Shown one piece after another: positions 44,494 to 54,541 of a stretch of DNA of 64,000 nucleotides. The notes under the pieces were generated by a model that was not told where the DNA came from, ran no database searches, and saw only the letters and a program-made list of their open reading frames with translations. Source of the stretch: Paenibacillus phyllosphaerae (lineage in GTDB: Bacteria > Bacillota > Bacilli > Paenibacillales > Paenibacillaceae); contig NZ_JACHXK010000001.1 in assembly GCF_014192105.1 (NCBI RefSeq), forward strand, positions 1 through 64,000. The letters run 5' to 3'. Positions within the stretch are counted from its first letter, which is position 1; each line of letters starts with the position of its first letter. The position numbers and the translations under genes are program-made.

Positions 44494-46229
44494 CGCTCTT
44501 CAGCTCCATTCACCGGAATGATCAGCGAGACGGTCGTTCCTTTGCCAACCTCGCTCTTCAGGGAGAACCGGGCCCGTTCCCCGTAGTTGGCTTCCAGCAC
44601 GCGCTTGACGTACCGCATGCCGATCCCCATCCCCATTCGCTTGCTCGCTTCCGCTTCTCCTTGCAGCAGCTGGTCGATCCTCTCTTGCGACATGCCGGCG
44701 CCGTTATCTTGAATCGTAATTTTCAATTCATCATTCAGTTGAATATTCACATGAATGTAACCGTCGTCGCTCACCCCGTGATAGAGCGAGTTCTCGACGA
44801 GCGGCTGCAGAATAAAGCGCGGAATGGTCAGCGACATCGCTTCCTCCTCCACGTCGATATCGACATCGAACCGGAAGTCATAGCGAATCTGCTGCAGCGT
44901 CAAATATTCTTTTAACGCTTCGATCTCGTCGCCGATCGTCGTCGCTTCGCCCATTTTGCCTAAATTGTAATTGAGCAGCCGGTTGAGGGAAAGCACCAGC
45001 TTGTCGATTTCTTTTTGGCCATTCATCGTCGCGAGCCAATGGACGGTATCGAGCGTGTTCATCAGAAAATGCGGATTGATCTGGTATAAGAGCTTCTCGA
45101 CTTCCAGATCGGCTCTTCGCTTCTCTTTCTGCTCAATCTCCCCGTACAGATCCCAGATCTTGGTCTTCATATTGCGGATCTGGTACAGCAGATAGTCGAA
45201 TTCCGGAATGTCGATCGCGTCGGTCGGTTCCTTGACGTTCGAATGGAGCAGCGATTTGATCTCCTTGTTGAACCGGTCGAGCGGACGGTAGACCATTTTC
45301 CACAGAATCCACGCGGTCAACACCGCTGCCAGCAGGAAGAATAGGAAGAAGCCGGTAATCTGCAGCAGCCATTGGTTTTTCTCGCGGTTGAGCTCATCCC
45401 TCGGAAGTACGGACACGAGACTCCACCCCTGATTGCTCATCTGGGTATACCAGGCATAGCTCCCGTAGGTGCCGGAGACCGTCTCCTGGCTGTTCCTCGG
45501 GAACGGCTGATCTTGGGGAAAGCGGTCGCCGAGTTGGCTATAGGCGATGCGATCGTCGTTGTCCAGAATAAGCAAACGGCGCTTCGAAGTCTGCCCATGG
45601 GTAGGTTCGAGAATATTTTTCAGCACGTTAAATCCCGTCTCAATATACAGATACAGGTTCTGCTCCGGCAGATTGACCTTCCGCATCGTGCTGATGACAG
45701 GCTGATTAATGGAGCGATTGATGCTTAAGTGCGGGCCGAAATAAGTAATATCCGGATACTCCGCCATGACGGGCAGCTCGCCCGGCTCGAAGCGGTTATC
45801 GCGGACGAAGAAATTCTCGAAATCATAGGTATGCGTATCCGGGGCGTAATACATGGTCAGCCCGACATTCGGATTGGAGAATACGATCACGTTCAGCTCG
45901 CTCTTGATCTCGTTGCGAAGCTGCAATTTCTCGTAGGGCTGAGTCGCGTGCTCGAGCTGTTCGATCAATTTATTCGTCCCGCCGTCGAAGGCCAGCTGCT
46001 GGGAGACGTGGTTCAAGTTATTCAGCGTGTTCTCCATCGCGAGCAGATCTTGCTCCAGCTCGCTCTTAATCGAGCTTTCCACCTTGTTCGTAATGATGGA
46101 ATCGATCGTATAGAAGGACACCACCCCTAGACAAATAAACGGGATCAGGCTGCCCACGATAAAAATCGAGATGATTCTATTCTTAAAGGTGACCTGTTTA
46201 AAATCTGCGCGCAGTATATGTTTGATCAT
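44490..46229 (-). CDS. YesM-family sensor kinase, starch locus
   Basis: About 579 residues. A helix near 18-40 and another near 285-305 flank an extracellular sensor domain; HAMP follows, then NPHFLMNTLDTVHW in the His_kinase domain and an HATPase_c domain with ENSLYHG and DNGAGM. It would sense sugar or loaded binding protein outside the cell. ATG 46229 is chosen for the GGGAGGGG just upstream and because it starts MIKHILRADFKQ; a longer frame from 46292 has no site. Overlaps its regulator gene by four bases. Confidence 0.93.
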   Translation of the reverse strand: MIKHILRADFKQVTFKNRIISIFIVGSLIPFICLGVVSFYTIDSIITNKVESSIKSELEQDLLAMENTLNNLNHVSQQLAFDGGTNKLIEQLEHATQPYEKLQLRNEIKSELNVIVFSNPNVGLTMYYAPDTHTYDFENFFVRDNRFEPGELPVMAEYPDITYFGPHLSINRSINQPVISTMRKVNLPEQNLYLYIETGFNVLKNILEPTHGQTSKRRLLILDNDDRIAYSQLGDRFPQDQPFPRNSQETVSGTYGSYAWYTQMSNQGWSLVSVLPRDELNREKNQWLLQITGFFLFFLLAAVLTAWILWKMVYRPLDRFNKEIKSLLHSNVKEPTDAIDIPEFDYLLYQIRNMKTKIWDLYGEIEQKEKRRADLEVEKLLYQINPHFLMNTLDTVHWLATMNGQKEIDKLVLSLNRLLNYNLGKMGEATTIGDEIEALKEYLTLQQIRYDFRFDVDIDVEEEAMSLTIPRFILQPLVENSLYHGVSDDGYIHVNIQLNDELKITIQDNGAGMSQERIDQLLQGEAEASKRMGMGIGMRYVKRVLEANYGERARFSLKSEVGKGTTVSLIIPVNGAEER

Positions 46230-46336
46230 AGTTCCCCTCCCGTTCAACCATATTAACACGGCCTGCGGGTCTGTCACTATACGTTTCGACACAAGGTGAA
46301 ACGCTGACGCCCTCTTGTAAAGCCGGAAGCGAATTT

Positions 46337-46374
46337 AGGGCCTCCCTGCCTGTCAAACGGCATTGGGAGGCCCT
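46337..46374. other. GC-rich hairpin after the amylase gene
   Basis: AGGGCCTCCC / GGGAGGCCCT, a perfect 10-bp stem with an 18-base loop, 23 bases after the amylase stop. No T run on either strand, so termination is doubtful; mRNA 3' protection is an alternative. Confidence 0.5.
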
Positions 46375-46396
46375 GCGGATCAAGTGCTATGCGAGC

Positions 46397-49300
46397 TTAA
46401 CGAAACGATAAAGCATCGAACAAATTCAAGATGGCTTGCGCGGTTTCGCCGCGGTTGGCGTCCGAAGCAGGATCGAAGATTCCGTTTCCTTTGCCTTGCA
46501 GAAGTTCTGCGGCGATGGCTTTATTCACGCCTTCTACTGCCCATGAAGAGATATTTGAGCTATCCTCCAGATCGGCTGTTTCTTGACCGGTCGCCGCAAT
46601 GGCGCTGTTCTTGTACTCATAGGCGCGAACGAGCAGTACCGCCATTTGTTCACGGGTGATTGTCGCGTTCGGATCGAATACGTTCTCCGTTATTCCCGTG
46701 ACAAGTCCCGCTTCATAAGCGATCGCAACTTCCTCCGCATACCATTGGCCCGCTTGCACATCGTCGAACGGAACGGAGCTTGCGGCCTTCGTCAAGCCTA
46801 AAGCTCGCACCAGCAAGGAGGTGAATTCAGCGCGAGTCGTTTGTCCATTCGGCGTGAAGCTTGTATCGCTTGTGCCGTTGATGATATGCTTCGCCGCCAA
46901 TACTTCCAGCGTCCGGGCAGCCCAGTGGTTGGAAGGCACATCAACGAATGACTTCGCGTATTCCAGCACCGCATATTTGCTTAGATGCTCAAGCGTTACC
47001 GTCACTGTGTTGTTGACAGTATCTACGCTGCCCCCTACGTATTCCCACGCTTTGCTTGCTTCATTGTAATAATAAACGCCTAGCAGGTCTTCATCGGCCT
47101 CATTGTTATAAGGCAGGGTAATTTCAACTCCGCCGCCTACATGGCTGATGTCGATGACTTGGTTGTCGTGCTTCAGCTTAAGGGTAAAGTCGTAGACCGC
47201 GCCTGCAACTTCCACGCGCGCCGCACCGCCTTGAGCTGGGGCATTCGCGATATCTCCAATAGTCACTGGCGCAAGGGTTACTTCAATGCTTGCCGCGGAT
47301 GGATTCCCCGCCGCAGTCAGCCATTGCTTCAGCGCGTCCGCTTGAACCGTTAGCACCGCATCCGTTGCTTTGACCTGCAGGGATAGTCCGTCGATATCCT
47401 GTAGAGAGATGGACGTCGATGTGATGCCGCTGCCCAGCTCCACGATCGCTTTGTCTCCATCCTTAATGACGCCTGTCGGCTCTGGAGTCGATGGTGCTGG
47501 ATTGCTAGGTGGATAAGGATAAGTTGACCCCGGATTGCTTGATGCCTGGCCGCGAATCGTAATCGACTTCGTTCCCACGATACCCGAACCGTCGGCTGCC
47601 GTCGCCTTCACCGTTACGGTGCCGTTGCTCACAGCAGTTAACAAACCTGATTCAGTGATCGTTGCGCTTCCCGTTCCGTTCTCGACAGACCAAGTGACCG
47701 CCTTATCCGTTGCATTGGCCGGCAGTACCTCCGCTGTCAGTTGAAGTGTACCGCCTTTGGTCGTGATCGCTTCATTGCCGCTTACCGTGATCGTTTCTAC
47801 AGGTATGCCCGGAGCCTCTTCGGGAATCCAGTGAGCGTAGAGGTTGCTCGCGGAACCGGTCGACCAGTTGCCCTCGAATACTCTGACGCCGTTACGGTTG
47901 TAATATTGTTGACCCTTTCCGTCCGCGTTGGCGTAGTATCCTTGGAAATCGTATCCTTCCTTTTCAGGGCGGGTGACTCCTAGCGGCAGTTTGCCGCCGT
48001 AGGCGACCGATACGCTTGCCGTACCGCCCGACCCGCTCTGAGGATCCAGCGTTACGGTATAGGTATTCGCCGTAAAACGGGCGTAGAGGGTCAAATGGCC
48101 GACGGAGCCCACTGCAACGCTGGCGAGCTTGGAGCTCGGCAGGAATTGCGGGTCGGTAAACCAGCCATCAAAAGCATACCCTTCCTTGGGGCTCGGGTCG
48201 CTTAAGTTAAACGTCGCCGTCTCGACGGTATAGGTAGCGGGCTCGCTGCCCGGCATGACGGCGGATCCTTCACCGTCCCTATAGTCGATGATGTACGGTA
48301 CAATCTCCCACTTGGCGAAGAGCGTCGTCGACGCCGTTACCGTGTCAGCGTCAAAGTCCCACGCATTCGTATAGGCCGAATCCGTGAACCATCCCGCGAA
48401 CGTATAACCGTTCCTGACCGGCGTTTCCGGCGCGGCGATTGTGGCGCCTTGCTCCACGTTAGGAATGGACATCACCGGGCTGCCGCCCTGAGCATTGAAC
48501 TCGACCAGATATTTGCCCTCTTCAAGCTCGATCCATCCGGCGTAGAGGGTCATCGCGTAAATCTGATCGTCGCCGAGGGTGTTGACCACCGGGGCGTCGA
48601 AATCATACTCCTGCGTGAAAGCCGAATCGGTGTACCACTTTCCGTCGAATAGATAACCGCTCCGGGTAGGGTCGGTTGTCGGCCGTGTCGCCTTTTCCCC
48701 TTCACGGACAAATTGACTTTCGATCGAGCTGCCGCCCGACGTATTGAACAACACCCCGTTGCGTCCCGGCGGGAATACGCCGCTGGCTGCGTAGCCGATA
48801 TTGTTGCCTGCGGCAAAGGCCGTATCCCAGTTGGCGCGGGCGTTAGTGCCGCTATCCGTGGAGCCATTAATGTTAAAGTTGGAGGCTCCGGTGCCATAGA
48901 AATATAATTGCTCATTATTGAGCATGGAGGCGGTAATTGCCGGTTGATTGGTTTGTTGCCCGGAGTTGTTATTAAAGATGATCCCGCCTACTGCGGCCCG
49001 GGGCATTACGATTTTGTACCAATTGGTGTCGGCGCCATTGTATTTCATTCTCGTCATCGCGCCGCCTGGCCATCCGCCGAAAAGCTCGGGGTTGAAACTG
49101 TAGGCCCACACTCCGGTGCCAGCCCAGGCTTGGAAGTTCGCATTCCGGTTGATGGATAAATAAACGTTGACGTGCGTTGGCTCCTCGACCGGCGGTTCGG
49201 CCGCTTCCTCAGGCTCGATCCTCGTGTAGGTAAATGCTCTGGTGATCCAATCCCCTCCATCTACCTGGCCCACCAACGTGACGGTGATCGGATCGTTGTA

Positions 49301-51046
49301 GTTGGCGCTCACGACAATGGTGTCGTCATGGGCGAAGCTCACGGCGTCGCCGTTGTTAACGGCGTAGACGGCATTGGTCACATTAACGGCCGACATCCTG
49401 AGCCGGAGCTGGTTGCCGGTAAAGCTGTTGCCGGCGATCACATCGTCATCGCTTGGCAAAGCGGCCAGAATGGCGGGGGTTGCGTCCTCCCTGTCCATTA
49501 GAACCACAAGGCCGGGGTTGTTCGTGGTGTCGGTGTTGGATAGCTTGGCAGGGTTTCCGGGGATGGTCCCGCTGATCCTGCCATTCGATACGGTGAAGAC
49601 GTTGGACGGATTCAGCGCGTCCACATAGAAGCCATCCTTCAAGAATTTCACCGGCACACTGCCCAGAACACGGTCGGTTGTACTGGTGTTCAGCAACACC
49701 GCGCCTCCGCCGTCCGCGACTGTGCCGCGCTCGATCATGACGGCATTGTTGCCGAGGCTGAGTAGATTCTCGTCCCGTCCCGCCATCTCGTTGTGGAACT
49801 TGTTGACGGCCACGACTTCGGGATGGCTCCACTGGGGCCGGTTATTGTCTACGTTGTCCGCGGTCAGCACGCTGGTTCTCTGGCTCCCGTCGGCGTTGAC
49901 ATTACGGGCAAAGAAGAGCGGGGAAGCGTCCTTGCGGGCGGCAACCATGGCCCAGCCCTGTCTGACCTGCTTCGGGCTGAAGCTTAAGGATTCTCCTTCA
50001 TTGTTGTAGGTATCATGGGATTCCACCCAAGGGACCAGCCGATCCGCTGTCAGACCCTCGGCCGCATAATCCGCCCATTTGTCGAGACGGCCGACGTCTC
50101 CTAGCTCGAGAACGCTGCGTACATCATGTCCGTACTTGGAAGCGGTCAGGTCGATATACTTGGCATACCCGGCCATCCTGTCGTTGTTAGGGTCTCCCCC
50201 TTGCAGCACCTCGCCGTACTGGAAGTTCTCCTTGCCTTTCTCCTCCAAGTAGGCTTTGGCGGCGCCGGTCACATTCTTCACGAAATCCCCATTGAACTCC
50301 CCATCGGGATATCGCTCATTCGTTGCGCCAGCGGCAATGCTCGCCGGGGAAGGCACGTCGTCGTCCAGCTCGATGTGCTTGATGGCGTCATAACGGAAGC
50401 CGCTCGCGCCAGCGTCGATCATATCCTTTAAGTACGCGATGAAGGAATCTTGAACGAACGCGGATTGCGTGCTCAGATCTCTCAGTCCGCTGATCATGTT
50501 CGGCTGGGTCAGTAGAAATCGGTCATTATAACCTACGCTGCTGCTCACATTGTGGAAATGGGTATTATCATTCCACGGGGCATCCGAGTTGCCGGTGCTG
50601 CCCATGTGGTTAGCTACCACGTCAACGATGACCTTGATGCCGAGCGCTTCGGCGGCGGCAGTCAGGCTGACAAGCGCGTCCCTGTCGCCGTATCTGTTGC
50701 CGTTGCCGCCAGCAATCATATTCTTGGGCTGATAGGCAAAATACCAGTTGGTCCCGGATGCGCTGCCCATGACGGGCGAGGTCTGGATCGCCGTGTACCC
50801 CGCGTCAGCGATGGCCTGCAGATTTTCCTCGATAACGCTTAAATTCCAGTCAAAGGCATGCAAGATAACACCATCCCGGATGCGTTCCGGGGTGGCGCCG
50901 CCCGCTGCGGAGGCCTCCGCCGTTACCGGCACATCCGGCGAAGATTCGGCCAGGGTCGTCGTCGGCAAGACGACCGAGGCCATCAGCACCAGAGCGAGAA
51001 GCAGACTTAGGAAACGTTTGACGTTCAGTTGATTGGTTCGTTTCAT
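46397..51046 (-). CDS. Secreted S-layer-anchored GH13 alpha-amylase
   Basis: About 1549 residues. It hydrolyses starch outside the cell while held on the wall. Order of parts: signal peptide (about 1-33); GH13 barrel with DVVANH, Asp220 (GFRYDAIKH, nucleophile), Glu279 (YGEVLQ, acid/base) and Asp345 (VESHD), all present; a C-terminal beta domain; a starch-binding-like module (NVYLSINRNANFQAW region); about four InlB-type repeats ending in AGW/AKW/ARF/AHW; a Big_2-type Ig domain; a Ser/Pro linker; an unassigned domain; and three SLH domains (FVDVPSNHWA, FDDVQAGQWY, DLEDSSNISSWA) that bind pyruvylated wall polymer. ATG 51046 begins a standard signal peptide, but its AAGGAG is 13 bases away. It heads the starch locus. 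Confidence 0.93.
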   Translation of the reverse strand: MKRTNQLNVKRFLSLLLALVLMASVVLPTTTLAESSPDVPVTAEASAAGGATPERIRDGVILHAFDWNLSVIEENLQAIADAGYTAIQTSPVMGSASGTNWYFAYQPKNMIAGGNGNRYGDRDALVSLTAAAEALGIKVIVDVVANHMGSTGNSDAPWNDNTHFHNVSSSVGYNDRFLLTQPNMISGLRDLSTQSAFVQDSFIAYLKDMIDAGASGFRYDAIKHIELDDDVPSPASIAAGATNERYPDGEFNGDFVKNVTGAAKAYLEEKGKENFQYGEVLQGGDPNNDRMAGYAKYIDLTASKYGHDVRSVLELGDVGRLDKWADYAAEGLTADRLVPWVESHDTYNNEGESLSFSPKQVRQGWAMVAARKDASPLFFARNVNADGSQRTSVLTADNVDNNRPQWSHPEVVAVNKFHNEMAGRDENLLSLGNNAVMIERGTVADGGGAVLLNTSTTDRVLGSVPVKFLKDGFYVDALNPSNVFTVSNGRISGTIPGNPAKLSNTDTTNNPGLVVLMDREDATPAILAALPSDDDVIAGNSFTGNQLRLRMSAVNVTNAVYAVNNGDAVSFAHDDTIVVSANYNDPITVTLVGQVDGGDWITRAFTYTRIEPEEAAEPPVEEPTHVNVYLSINRNANFQAWAGTGVWAYSFNPELFGGWPGGAMTRMKYNGADTNWYKIVMPRAAVGGIIFNNNSGQQTNQPAITASMLNNEQLYFYGTGASNFNINGSTDSGTNARANWDTAFAAGNNIGYAASGVFPPGRNGVLFNTSGGSSIESQFVREGEKATRPTTDPTRSGYLFDGKWYTDSAFTQEYDFDAPVVNTLGDDQIYAMTLYAGWIELEEGKYLVEFNAQGGSPVMSIPNVEQGATIAAPETPVRNGYTFAGWFTDSAYTNAWDFDADTVTASTTLFAKWEIVPYIIDYRDGEGSAVMPGSEPATYTVETATFNLSDPSPKEGYAFDGWFTDPQFLPSSKLASVAVGSVGHLTLYARFTANTYTVTLDPQSGSGGTASVSVAYGGKLPLGVTRPEKEGYDFQGYYANADGKGQQYYNRNGVRVFEGNWSTGSASNLYAHWIPEEAPGIPVETITVSGNEAITTKGGTLQLTAEVLPANATDKAVTWSVENGTGSATITESGLLTAVSNGTVTVKATAADGSGIVGTKSITIRGQASSNPGSTYPYPPSNPAPSTPEPTGVIKDGDKAIVELGSGITSTSISLQDIDGLSLQVKATDAVLTVQADALKQWLTAAGNPSAASIEVTLAPVTIGDIANAPAQGGAARVEVAGAVYDFTLKLKHDNQVIDISHVGGGVEITLPYNNEADEDLLGVYYYNEASKAWEYVGGSVDTVNNTVTVTLEHLSKYAVLEYAKSFVDVPSNHWAARTLEVLAAKHIINGTSDTSFTPNGQTTRAEFTSLLVRALGLTKAASSVPFDDVQAGQWYAEEVAIAYEAGLVTGITENVFDPNATITREQMAVLLVRAYEYKNSAIAATGQETADLEDSSNISSWAVEGVNKAIAAELLQGKGNGIFDPASDANRGETAQAILNLFDALSFR

Positions 51047-51450
51047 GGAAAGGTTTAGTCTCCTTATGGATAGAATGATCCTCATAAAATTGCGATGATT
51101 TGCAGCTCACTGACATTTAGCCACGCACATGACCACCTCGTCATAAACCATCGGTTGTAACCGCATTCAAAATAGGCTATACGATTACCGCCGCTTTGCC
51201 TCGATCCCCCCAATTCTTCACCGACATTTGCACCCAACCCCTTGTGAATGTATTCCCTCCTTAACTGTACCACTACTGCCATTTTTCCAAGTTAGAGATT
51301 GGTTGCGAGTGTGGACGATTATTATGAAAGAAAAAATGCCGCCTACGAAGATTATCTATCTTCTTTTCATTCGAGTATCTAACCCTTATAAAAAATAAAC
51401 CGACTTCTATCACTTGATAGAAAGGCTTCCTTCGCGAAATCGTAGATAAA
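51047..51450. other. Intergenic stretch upstream of the amylase
   Basis: About 400 bases with no supported gene. It should contain the amylase promoter; I cannot pick a convincing -35/-10 pair. The 51300-51420 part is AT-rich and includes a short TCTATCA/TGATAGA inverted repeat at about 51406-51422. Confidence 0.4.
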
Positions 51451-51489
51451 GAAAAAAGGCAACCCAGGATTTCAAACCTGGATTGCCTT
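51451..51489 (-). terminator. Terminator of the GntR-controlled importer operon
   Basis: AAGGCAACCCAGG / CCTGGATTGCCTT (one mismatch) with an 8-base loop, followed on the minus strand by TTTTTT. Lies 50 bases after the PLP lyase stop. Confidence 0.85.
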
Positions 51490-51538
51490 AGACGTTGCTA
51501 ACTGCCGCGCACCCAATAGGATGATCATTTGAAAGGCG

Positions 51539-52714
51539 CTAAGTCTTGATGACGGACCGGAAAGCTTGCTCGATATCCTCAATTAGCGTCTGCGGATCCT
51601 CCAGTCCGATGTACAAACGGGCTACCGAAGGGTTATTCCCCGCCAAATTACGGTTAGCCGGCGTTTCGCCGACCGTCACCAGGCTCTCGAAACCGCCCCA
51701 ACTGACACCGATCCGAAAGTAACGCAAGGCGTCCGCCCATTTCTTCAGCAAAGCTACCGACACCTGCGTCTCGAAGGAAAATAGGCTGCCGTAGCCGTCC
51801 AATTGCTTGCGTGCAAGAGCGTGCTGCGGATGCGAAGGCAGACCAGGATGATTTACCCGGTTCACAAGCGGGTGTTTATCCATATATTCCGCGACGATTA
51901 AGCCATTCCGCTGATGTCTCTCCATCCGCAACGGCAGCGTTCGCAGGCCCCTTATCATGAGGGAGGCTGTATGCGGAGTCATTACGCCCCCAAACAACAT
52001 ATACCCTTTATTGGCAATTTCGTCGATCAGGTACGCGCGCCCTGCCACGACACCTCCCAAGCAATCGCTATGGCCGGAGAAATACTTGGTCATCGAGTGA
52101 AGTACAAGATCGATCCCCCAAGTTAGCGGACGCTGGAAGCATGGCGTCGCCCAGCTGCTATCAATCATCGTCAGAACCCCCGCCGTTTTCGCAAGCGTCG
52201 CGACCTCCTCCAGATCCTGCAGCTGGAACAATCCGGATGTCGGGCTCTCCAGATAGATCAGACGCGTGTTCGGCCGCAAAGCGTCTTCGAAGTCGGCTAA
52301 CAGACATCCGTCGACATAGGTAACTTCGACCCGATACCGTTCAGACAATTCGTCCAGAAACTGCCTCGTCGGACCGTAGGCTTGATTGACGCAGATCACA
52401 TGATCGCCCGATCGTAAGAGAGCGTGTAAGGAGCCGGCTATGGCAGCCATCCCCGATGCGAAGCAGCGTGCCTGCTCGGCTGCTTCCAAATCAGCGATTT
52501 TGCTCTCCAAATATTGCACCGTCGGGTTATTGCCTCGGGAATAAACGTTGGCGGCCAATACGTCCTGCATGGCAAGTTCGAACGATTCATAGTTTTCGAA
52601 CGCGAACAGACTGTTTTGATAGATCGGGATAGTCACTGCGCCGTAGTGCTTCGTATCCACTACATCATGCGACACCTTGGTGTGCAGCCCTTGATCCATT
52701 TGTTTTCTCTCCAT
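51539..52714 (-). CDS. Cys/Met-metabolism PLP lyase (cystathionine lyase-like)
   Basis: About 391 residues of the cystathionine gamma-synthase/beta-lyase/methionine gamma-lyase family, a PLP enzyme acting on sulfur amino acids. The PLP lysine is in SMTKYFSGHSD, the phosphate-binding and ring-stacking region in FASGMAAI and NQAYGPTR, and YSRGNNPT is near the N-terminus. Several in-frame starts exist (52741, 52720, 52714, 52699); 52714 has AAGGA 8 bases upstream, but 52699 is nearly as good. It is the last gene of an importer operon, 24 to 50 bases after the permease. A lyase in a CUT1 operon is unusual. The exact reaction cannot be told from sequence. Confidence 0.85.
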   Translation of the reverse strand: MERKQMDQGLHTKVSHDVVDTKHYGAVTIPIYQNSLFAFENYESFELAMQDVLAANVYSRGNNPTVQYLESKIADLEAAEQARCFASGMAAIAGSLHALLRSGDHVICVNQAYGPTRQFLDELSERYRVEVTYVDGCLLADFEDALRPNTRLIYLESPTSGLFQLQDLEEVATLAKTAGVLTMIDSSWATPCFQRPLTWGIDLVLHSMTKYFSGHSDCLGGVVAGRAYLIDEIANKGYMLFGGVMTPHTASLMIRGLRTLPLRMERHQRNGLIVAEYMDKHPLVNRVNHPGLPSHPQHALARKQLDGYGSLFSFETQVSVALLKKWADALRYFRIGVSWGGFESLVTVGETPANRNLAGNNPSVARLYIGLEDPQTLIEDIEQAFRSVIKT

Positions 52715-52765
52715 ATGCATACATTCCTTTGTTTGTGTCATTCCTTTGCATGGGTTATTCCATCG

Positions 52766-53593
52766 CTAGCCTTTCTCGGCGCCTTGTGTCAGTCCTTCCA
52801 CGATAAACCGCTGAGCGAACGCAAACAGAACGACGGTCGGAATCACGGACAATACGGTGCCGGCGGACATCGAACCCCAATCCACGTCGAACTTCATAAC
52901 GAAGGAGTTCATCGCTACGGGAAGCGTCTTCAGGCTTTCGTCGTCAATAAACATGACCGCCATAAACAGCTCGTTCCAATTTTGTACGAATGCAAAAATA
53001 AAAGTCGATGCGATTCCTGGCAGCATCACCGGAATGATTACCCGGATCAGAGCCGTCAATCGGGAGCACCCATCAATCATCGCCGCTTCCTCCAAACTGC
53101 ACGGGATGCGCTGGAAGAAGCCTCTCAGCATAATGGTTGAGAAAGGAATAAGCATGACCGTGTAAGCAAGGAGCAAGGAGAGCCGGTTATTGATCAAGTT
53201 CATGTCCGACATCAATAGATAAAGCGGCGCTAGCGAAATAAAACCGGGCAGCATTTGCGTCGAGAAGAAAGCCATCATAATTTGCTTATGCCCCCGGAAC
53301 TGGAACCGGGCCAACACATAAGCGCTTAACGTCGCAATGCAAATGACGATAAGGGCGGCGATTACTGAAATGAGCAGACTGTTACCGATGTAGACATGAA
53401 ACTTCGATACTTTAAAGATGTTGGCGTAATTTTCCAGCGTCATCTTCTCCGGCCAATATCGAATCGGCAGCGAGAAAATTTCTTTGCGAGGCTTCAGCGA
53501 AGTGATCACGATCCAATACAGCGGAAAAACCATGACCAGGAAATAAGCAGCAAGATAAAGCGTTCTCATACTAATCAGGAAGCGCGCCTTCAT
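52766..53593 (-). CDS. CUT1 ABC importer permease (MalG/AraQ-like)
   Basis: Permease of 275 residues with six helices and EAA loop CSLEEAAMIDGCSRLTALIR; C-terminus FIVEGLTQGAEKG as in MalG-type subunits. ATG 53593 directly abuts the stop of the preceding permease gene, so coupled translation is expected. It differs from the LplB/YtcP type of the other two importers in this window, indicating a different transporter subfamily. Confidence 0.92.
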   Translation of the reverse strand: MKARFLISMRTLYLAAYFLVMVFPLYWIVITSLKPRKEIFSLPIRYWPEKMTLENYANIFKVSKFHVYIGNSLLISVIAALIVICIATLSAYVLARFQFRGHKQIMMAFFSTQMLPGFISLAPLYLLMSDMNLINNRLSLLLAYTVMLIPFSTIMLRGFFQRIPCSLEEAAMIDGCSRLTALIRVIIPVMLPGIASTFIFAFVQNWNELFMAVMFIDDESLKTLPVAMNSFVMKFDVDWGSMSAGTVLSVIPTVVLFAFAQRFIVEGLTQGAEKG

Positions 53594-54475
53594 CTAGAAA
53601 TCACCTGCCTTTTCCGACTTGGTCGCGAACAGATAAAACACGGTGTACAGCATGAGAATGATGATCATGATAACGCCGATTGCCGAGGCCATCCCGTAAT
53701 CCCCGCCATAAATAATCTTCTCCAGCATGAGCGAAGAGAGAATATGGGTCGTTCCGGCAGGACCGCCATTCGTAAGGCCATAAATGATGGAAGGATCGTT
53801 GAAGATCCAGATCGCCCGGAGCAAGGTCGTTGCAATTACCGTTGGCAAAATATACGGAAACGTGACGTTAAAAAACTTGCGCAGCTCTCCGGCTCCATCC
53901 ATCTCCGCCGCTTCGTATAGATCGGCGGGCACCGATTGCAGCGCGGCCAACAGCATGATCGCAAAAAAAGCGATACCGTACCAGACGTTCGCAACGATGA
54001 CCGACGTCATGGCCCAATTCGGATCGGATAAAAACCCGATGCGCGTCTCAATAAGTCCCGTCCGCATGAGGAGATCGTTAATGACGCCGATCTGCGAGTT
54101 GAACATCCACTTCCAGATCAGGCCAATGAGAAAACCGGACAAGGCCCATGAATAGAAAACGAAGCCTTGATAAATGCCCCTTCCTCTGAAGTTCTTGCGC
54201 AGCGTAAGGGCAATCGACAAGCCGATCAGAAACTGCAAGGAAAGCGAAAAAAACACCCAATACGCGCTGTTTTCGAGCGCCGCAAGGAACTTCGCGTCCC
54301 GAAACGCGGTTTCAAAATTTTGCAGTCCGATAAACTGAACGTTCGTCAAATCAAACAATACATAATTTTGAAACGCCATTACTACCCCTTGCATAAAAGG
54401 ATAGAACGTAAACATCAGCAGCAATATCAATGCAGGAAGCAAACTGAATAATATGTACTTTCGCTGCTTGCTCAC
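53594..54475 (-). CDS. CUT1 ABC importer permease (MalF/UgpA-like)
   Basis: Permease of about 293 residues with six helices and EAA loop YEAAEMDGAGELRKFFNVTF. GTG at 54475 is chosen: AAGG lies 8 bases upstream and the protein then begins with a short basic stretch before the first helix. The frame is open to 54529, but that part covers the intergenic hairpin. Partner of the next permease. Confidence 0.9.
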   Translation of the reverse strand: MSKQRKYILFSLLPALILLLMFTFYPFMQGVVMAFQNYVLFDLTNVQFIGLQNFETAFRDAKFLAALENSAYWVFFSLSLQFLIGLSIALTLRKNFRGRGIYQGFVFYSWALSGFLIGLIWKWMFNSQIGVINDLLMRTGLIETRIGFLSDPNWAMTSVIVANVWYGIAFFAIMLLAALQSVPADLYEAAEMDGAGELRKFFNVTFPYILPTVIATTLLRAIWIFNDPSIIYGLTNGGPAGTTHILSSLMLEKIIYGGDYGMASAIGVIMIIILMLYTVFYLFATKSEKAGDF

Positions 54476-54503
54476 ACAATTCACCTTCCCCGCTAGTAAA
54501 ATG

Positions 54504-54533
54504 CGGTGGGCGGTCGCACGCCCGCCCACCGCG
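54504..54533 (-). other. mRNA hairpin between binding protein and permease
   Basis: A perfect 11-bp stem, GCGGTGGGCGG / CCGCCCACCGC, with an 8-base loop, 9 bases after the binding-protein stop and 28 bases before the permease start. There is no T run. Likely raises the binding-protein share of the operon by protecting its mRNA end. Confidence 0.65.
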
Positions 54534-54541
54534 TAGATCGG

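Noticed and set aside
46337..46374. GC hairpin as a strong amylase terminator
   Set aside because: A perfect stem but no U tract in the direction of transcription; kept only as a generic hairpin.
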